Below, piece by piece: positions 5,406 to 7,646 of a stretch of 7,646 nt of DNA. The translations under genes were made by a program, and so were the position numbers. The stretch comes from JAWLDB01 sp041686915 (lineage in GTDB: Bacteria > Bacillota > UBA994 > UBA5500). Each line of letters begins with the position of its first letter. The first letter of the stretch is position 1. The notes under the pieces are model-generated. The model did not search any database and was not told the origin of the DNA. It saw only the letters and a list, made by a program, of their open reading frames with translations. The stretch is from the NCBI GenBank assembly GCA_041686915.1, contig JAWLDB010000136.1, positions 1-7,646 on the forward strand, written 5' to 3'.

Positions 5406-5792
5406 ATGTTTATCACACTCAGTGGAGCGAGTGACGTTCCCCTGTACCAACAGATTGTGGATCAGATTAGGGCGAAAATCCTGGCAGGTGAGTTGGCTCC
5501 GGGGTATCCCCTACCTTCTATCAGACAGCTGGCCGCTGACTTATTGACGAGTGTAATCACGACGAAGCGCGCCTATCAGGAGTTGGAGGCGGCCGGCCTG
5601 ATTATTGTGCGCACCGGCCTGGGCACTTTCGTTAACGAGCTGAAGCCGCACAGGTTGGAGCGAATCAAACTGGATGAAATCGAAACGGAGTTGTCTGTAG
5701 TGCTGGCTAAGGCCAGACGACTAGGTGTGACTCCGGAAGAACTACGAGAACTGGTAGAGAAAATCCTGCGGATGGAGGATGATGCGAAGTGA
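5406..5792 (+). CDS. GntR-family transcriptional regulator, YtrA subfamily
   Basis: This 128-residue protein has an N-terminal winged helix-turn-helix (about 11-78) with the family signature VPLYQQIVDQIRAKILAGEL, the PLPSIRQLA turn (35-43), the recognition segment SVITTKRAYQELEAAGLI, and the wing GLGTFVNE. Only a short, charged helical tail of about 45 residues follows. That length is typical of the YtrA subfamily, which dimerises through short helices and usually represses its own operon with ABC transporter genes. The ATG at 5406 follows GGAGGAGGT at 5392-5400. Its stop (TGA 5790-5792) overlaps the GTG of the ABC gene (5789-5791), so the two are coupled. The palindrome in its promoter is its likely binding site. 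Relatives often respond to cell-wall-active antibiotics or envelope stress, but the signal here is not visible. Confidence 0.94.
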   Translation: MFITLSGASDVPLYQQIVDQIRAKILAGELAPGYPLPSIRQLAADLLTSVITTKRAYQELEAAGLIIVRTGLGTFVNELKPHRLERIKLDEIETELSVVLAKARRLGVTPEELRELVEKILRMEDDAK

Positions 5793-7054
5793 GCGAACTA
5801 GCACTGGAGATTAGCGGACTGAAGAAACAATTCGGCGACTTCGTGCTGCATGTACCTGAGCTAAAGCTTGAGCGCGGCATGGTTTTGGGGCTGGTCGGGC
5901 AAAACGGCGCAGGTAAGTCCACCCTGATCAACATCCTACTAAACCTGGTTTATCCGGATGCCGGGCAGGTCCACCTATTGGGAATGCAGCAACCGAACGA
6001 TGAACTGGCTATCAAGCAGCGGATAGGCTATGTCAGCGAGAACCCGGTCTTCTATGAAGAGCTCTCCGTCTCAGCCATGGCCAAGGTGGTAAGCAGCTTC
6101 TATCCTGACTGGGATTGGAATCTGTACGATAACTACTTAAAGAAGTTCATGCTGGATCCACGGAAGCGTGTCAAACAGCTCTCGAAGGGAATGAAAGTCA
6201 AGCTTGGCGTCACCCTGGCGCTATCACATCAACCTGAGCTGCTCATCCTGGACGAACCCACTTCGGGTATAGACCCGGTGATGCGCAGAGAGTTATTGGA
6301 AGAGATCAAAGCGGTGATCCAGGATGAGCGGAGAACTGTGCTCTTCTCATCCCATATCACTCAGGATGTAGAACAGATTGCCGATTACGTGGCCATTCTA
6401 CACGATGGCCAGTTGGTTGAATTTCACGATCGGGAAAGCCTGCTGAGCCACTGGAGACAGGTCAGCTTCAGCCTGGACGGTCTGCGACATGGGTGGGAAC
6501 AGCTTTTCGTGCGCCACAAGATTACGGGCAATGCAGTCCATGGCATCACCAACCGATACGATCGCGATTGGTTGGTGCGGGTCCGTGAGTTCGGCTTACT
6601 GCGCTCACTACCTGTTCGTCCGCGACAGATTGTGGCCGGTAAGTATATTACGTCGGTCATAGTTGTAACCGCCTTGATGCTGTTTGTACTCGGCTATGCT
6701 CTAACAATCGGCAAGCTGGATCAAGCTCTTGCCCGCACTGGCCCAAGCCTGATCGTCGCCTCTCTGCTGCTCGGTTACAGTCTGTACCTGCACTTCCGCT
6801 TCGGCACTAATTCAGCCAAGGTAGTGTTGCTGATCAGTCTGATGGCGCTAAGTCTTCTGGGCATGAGCGTGATGCAAAACCAGGCATGGATTGCTACTAA
6901 AATAGACTCATCAGTGGTGCAAACCTTGGTGGCCGAGTTTGACAGCGCGGCAGGCGCGCTAACCGGCCTGGCCATCGCTATACCAATCCTCTGGTTGTCT
7001 TTCGTGGCTTCCGCACAGGTCTTCACCAAGCAGGACATCAGTCGCATGCACTAA
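5789..7054 (+). CDS. YtrB-like ABC ATPase fused in frame to the C-terminal half of an ABC-2 permease
   Basis: This is a 421-residue protein starting at GTG, overlapping the gntR stop, with GGAGG at 5774-5778. Residues 1-220 form a complete ABC ATPase: Walker A GQNGAGKST (37-45), a Q-loop where Glu84 replaces Gln (YVSENP), signature LSKGM (131-135), Walker B LLILDE (151-156), D-loop SGID and switch His189. Residues about 220-265 resemble the accessory end of YtrB-type ATPases. From about 266 the sequence changes to REFGLLRSLPVRPRQIVAGKY, which in ABC-2 permeases is the cytoplasmic loop after the second membrane helix. Four hydrophobic segments follow (about 286-308, 319-337, 344-361, 391-409). 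The last residues of the ATPase and the permease start with its first two helices are absent. There is no stop or frameshift at the join (about 6536-6600). It may be a deletion product with ATPase activity only, or a working fusion. Confidence 0.88.
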   Translation: MSELALEISGLKKQFGDFVLHVPELKLERGMVLGLVGQNGAGKSTLINILLNLVYPDAGQVHLLGMQQPNDELAIKQRIGYVSENPVFYEELSVSAMAKVVSSFYPDWDWNLYDNYLKKFMLDPRKRVKQLSKGMKVKLGVTLALSHQPELLILDEPTSGIDPVMRRELLEEIKAVIQDERRTVLFSSHITQDVEQIADYVAILHDGQLVEFHDRESLLSHWRQVSFSLDGLRHGWEQLFVRHKITGNAVHGITNRYDRDWLVRVREFGLLRSLPVRPRQIVAGKYITSVIVVTALMLFVLGYALTIGKLDQALARTGPSLIVASLLLGYSLYLHFRFGTNSAKVVLLISLMALSLLGMSVMQNQAWIATKIDSSVVQTLVAEFDSAAGALTGLAIAIPILWLSFVASAQVFTKQDISRMH

Positions 7055-7072
7055 TCAACCCGCATATAGAAT

Positions 7073-7103
7073 GAGACACTTTGGGAAAACCCCAAAGTGT
7101 CTC
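7073..7103. terminator. Bidirectional-type terminator hairpin between convergent genes
   Basis: GAGACACTTTGGG (7073-7085) and CCCAAAGTGTCTC (7091-7103) form a perfect 13-bp stem with loop AAAAC. It begins 18 bases after the ABC stop and ends six bases before the stop of the minus-strand gene. T runs are weak on both sides (GTTGCTT on plus, ATTCTAT on minus), but position and stem length support termination in both directions. Confidence 0.8.
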
Positions 7104-7109
7104 GTTGCT

Positions 7110-7646
7110 TCATCGGATATGTAGCCCATCATCGGTCAGTACTAACTGACCGGTCCCAAGCTCTTTGACACCACCGTACTGGATGCGTTTCACCTGCAGG
7201 TGTAGTCCATCTTGCGCCCACTCGAGGTGGAGATCCTCTTCCGCCCGGCGACCCAGATGATACAACTCGCCAGACGCGGTATCAATGACCGCAATTTCGT
7301 GGCTGACTATGCCCGAACCGACGGCAAAATTGGCGCAGACCTCGTAGCGCCAGTCGTTGTTCAGGTCCGCCAGGAAGACCTTAGTGATCGGCATCCCGAG
7401 GAGCGCTCCCTGGATTTCTCCCCCACTAGCCACGGCGACACCATCCACCCAGCCTCCCATCACCCGGAACAACTGCAGACGCTCCATTGCCCAGGCCGAG
7501 TGCATGCTGCCGGTAATTTCAGCCACGTCGACCATGGACATAAACTGTTCAAAGTCCTTCCTGGCCTGTTTGGCCAAGTATTTGCAGATTAGTTTCTTGG
7601 CATCGTCCAGTGCGAGACCATAGCCCTCTGGCGATGGGCCACTCGC
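7110..7646 (-). CDS. Hypothetical protein with a DxNxD loop (partial, N-terminus beyond window)
   Basis: The minus-strand frame is open from the window edge to TGA at 7112-7110, giving 178 visible residues. An internal TTG at 7577-7575 could start a 155-residue product, but the frame continues upstream with protein-like sequence (SPEGYGLALDDAKKLI) and no ribosome site is seen at the TTG, so the gene probably begins outside the window. The visible part has an amphipathic helical start, then a mainly beta C-terminal domain holding FLADLNNDWRYEVCANF. That is a DxNxDxxxE calcium-loop-like motif (Asp94, Asn96, Asp98, Glu102 of the visible part) followed by VGSGIVSHEIAVID. This pattern recalls FG-GAP-like or beta-propeller-like repeats found in secreted or regulatory proteins of Clostridia. 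No specific function can be assigned. It converges on the ABC gene across a shared terminator. Confidence 0.8.
   Translation of the reverse strand, partial: ASGPSPEGYGLALDDAKKLICKYLAKQARKDFEQFMSMVDVAEITGSMHSAWAMERLQLFRVMGGWVDGVAVASGGEIQGALLGMPITKVFLADLNNDWRYEVCANFAVGSGIVSHEIAVIDTASGELYHLGRRAEEDLHLEWAQDGLHLQVKRIQYGGVKELGTGQLVLTDDGLHIR

Noticed and set aside
5789..7054. Frameshift between separate ATPase and permease genes
   Set aside because: The ATPase-like and permease-like parts are in one frame, and the join is too short to hold the missing permease start in any frame, so a deletion or true fusion is required.
7212..7623. Plus-strand frames opposite the terminal minus-strand gene
   Set aside because: The minus-strand frame is longer, continues to the window edge and has an interpretable DxNxD beta domain. 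The plus frames lack domains and ribosome sites.

Overview
The window looks like chromosomal DNA of an anaerobic, moderate-GC member of the Bacillota (class Clostridia, Peptococcaceae-like). The grounds are strong GGAGG-type ribosome sites, use of GTG starts, compact rho-independent-type hairpins, and gene families common in that group: an EFR1-type flavodoxin/ferredoxin fusion, a YtrA-type GntR regulator with a YtrB-like ABC ATPase, and a phytoene-desaturase-like FAD enzyme. This placement is an inference from gene content. No rRNA, tRNA, CRISPR array, transposase or phage gene was seen.

Layout. (1) 1-170: the possible end of an upstream reading frame (stop at 100-102), then a perfect 22-bp-arm inverted repeat (109-154) that overlaps a candidate promoter and abuts the ribosome site of the next gene. 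(2) 171-1490 (+): a TetR/AcrR regulator directly followed by an alpha/beta hydrolase with zero intergenic bases. (3) 1673-2143 (+): a short-chain flavodoxin, 182 bp further on, ending at a CCCGGG hairpin. (4) 3548-2213 (-): a two-gene operon encoding a C-terminal J-domain protein and then an EFR1-type protein (flavodoxin domain plus two [4Fe-4S] ferredoxin motifs). (5) 3761-5251 (+): an FAD-dependent oxidoreductase of the phytoene desaturase/retinol saturase superfamily, divergent from the J-domain operon and ending in tandem hairpins. (6) 5345-7054 (+): a well-defined sigma-A promoter with an overlapping inverted-repeat operator, a YtrA-type GntR repressor, and a translationally coupled ABC gene. 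(7) A 13-bp-stem terminator, then the 3' part of a convergent minus-strand gene that runs off the window end.

How they may work together. Four adjacent genes concern flavin or Fe-S redox chemistry or its upkeep: flavodoxin, EFR1 protein, J-domain co-chaperone and FAD oxidoreductase. A reasonable inference is a local redox module in which flavodoxin/ferredoxin carriers supply electrons to an FAD enzyme acting on a hydrophobic, polyene- or prenyl-like substrate, with the TetR regulator and hydrolase responding to or processing a related small molecule. The substrate cannot be read from the sequence.

The GntR-ABC unit is a separate, autoregulated cassette. Its ABC protein is unusual: the ATPase runs directly into the last four membrane segments of an ABC-2 permease, and the end of the ATPase and the start of the permease are missing. 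It looks like an in-frame deletion fusion.
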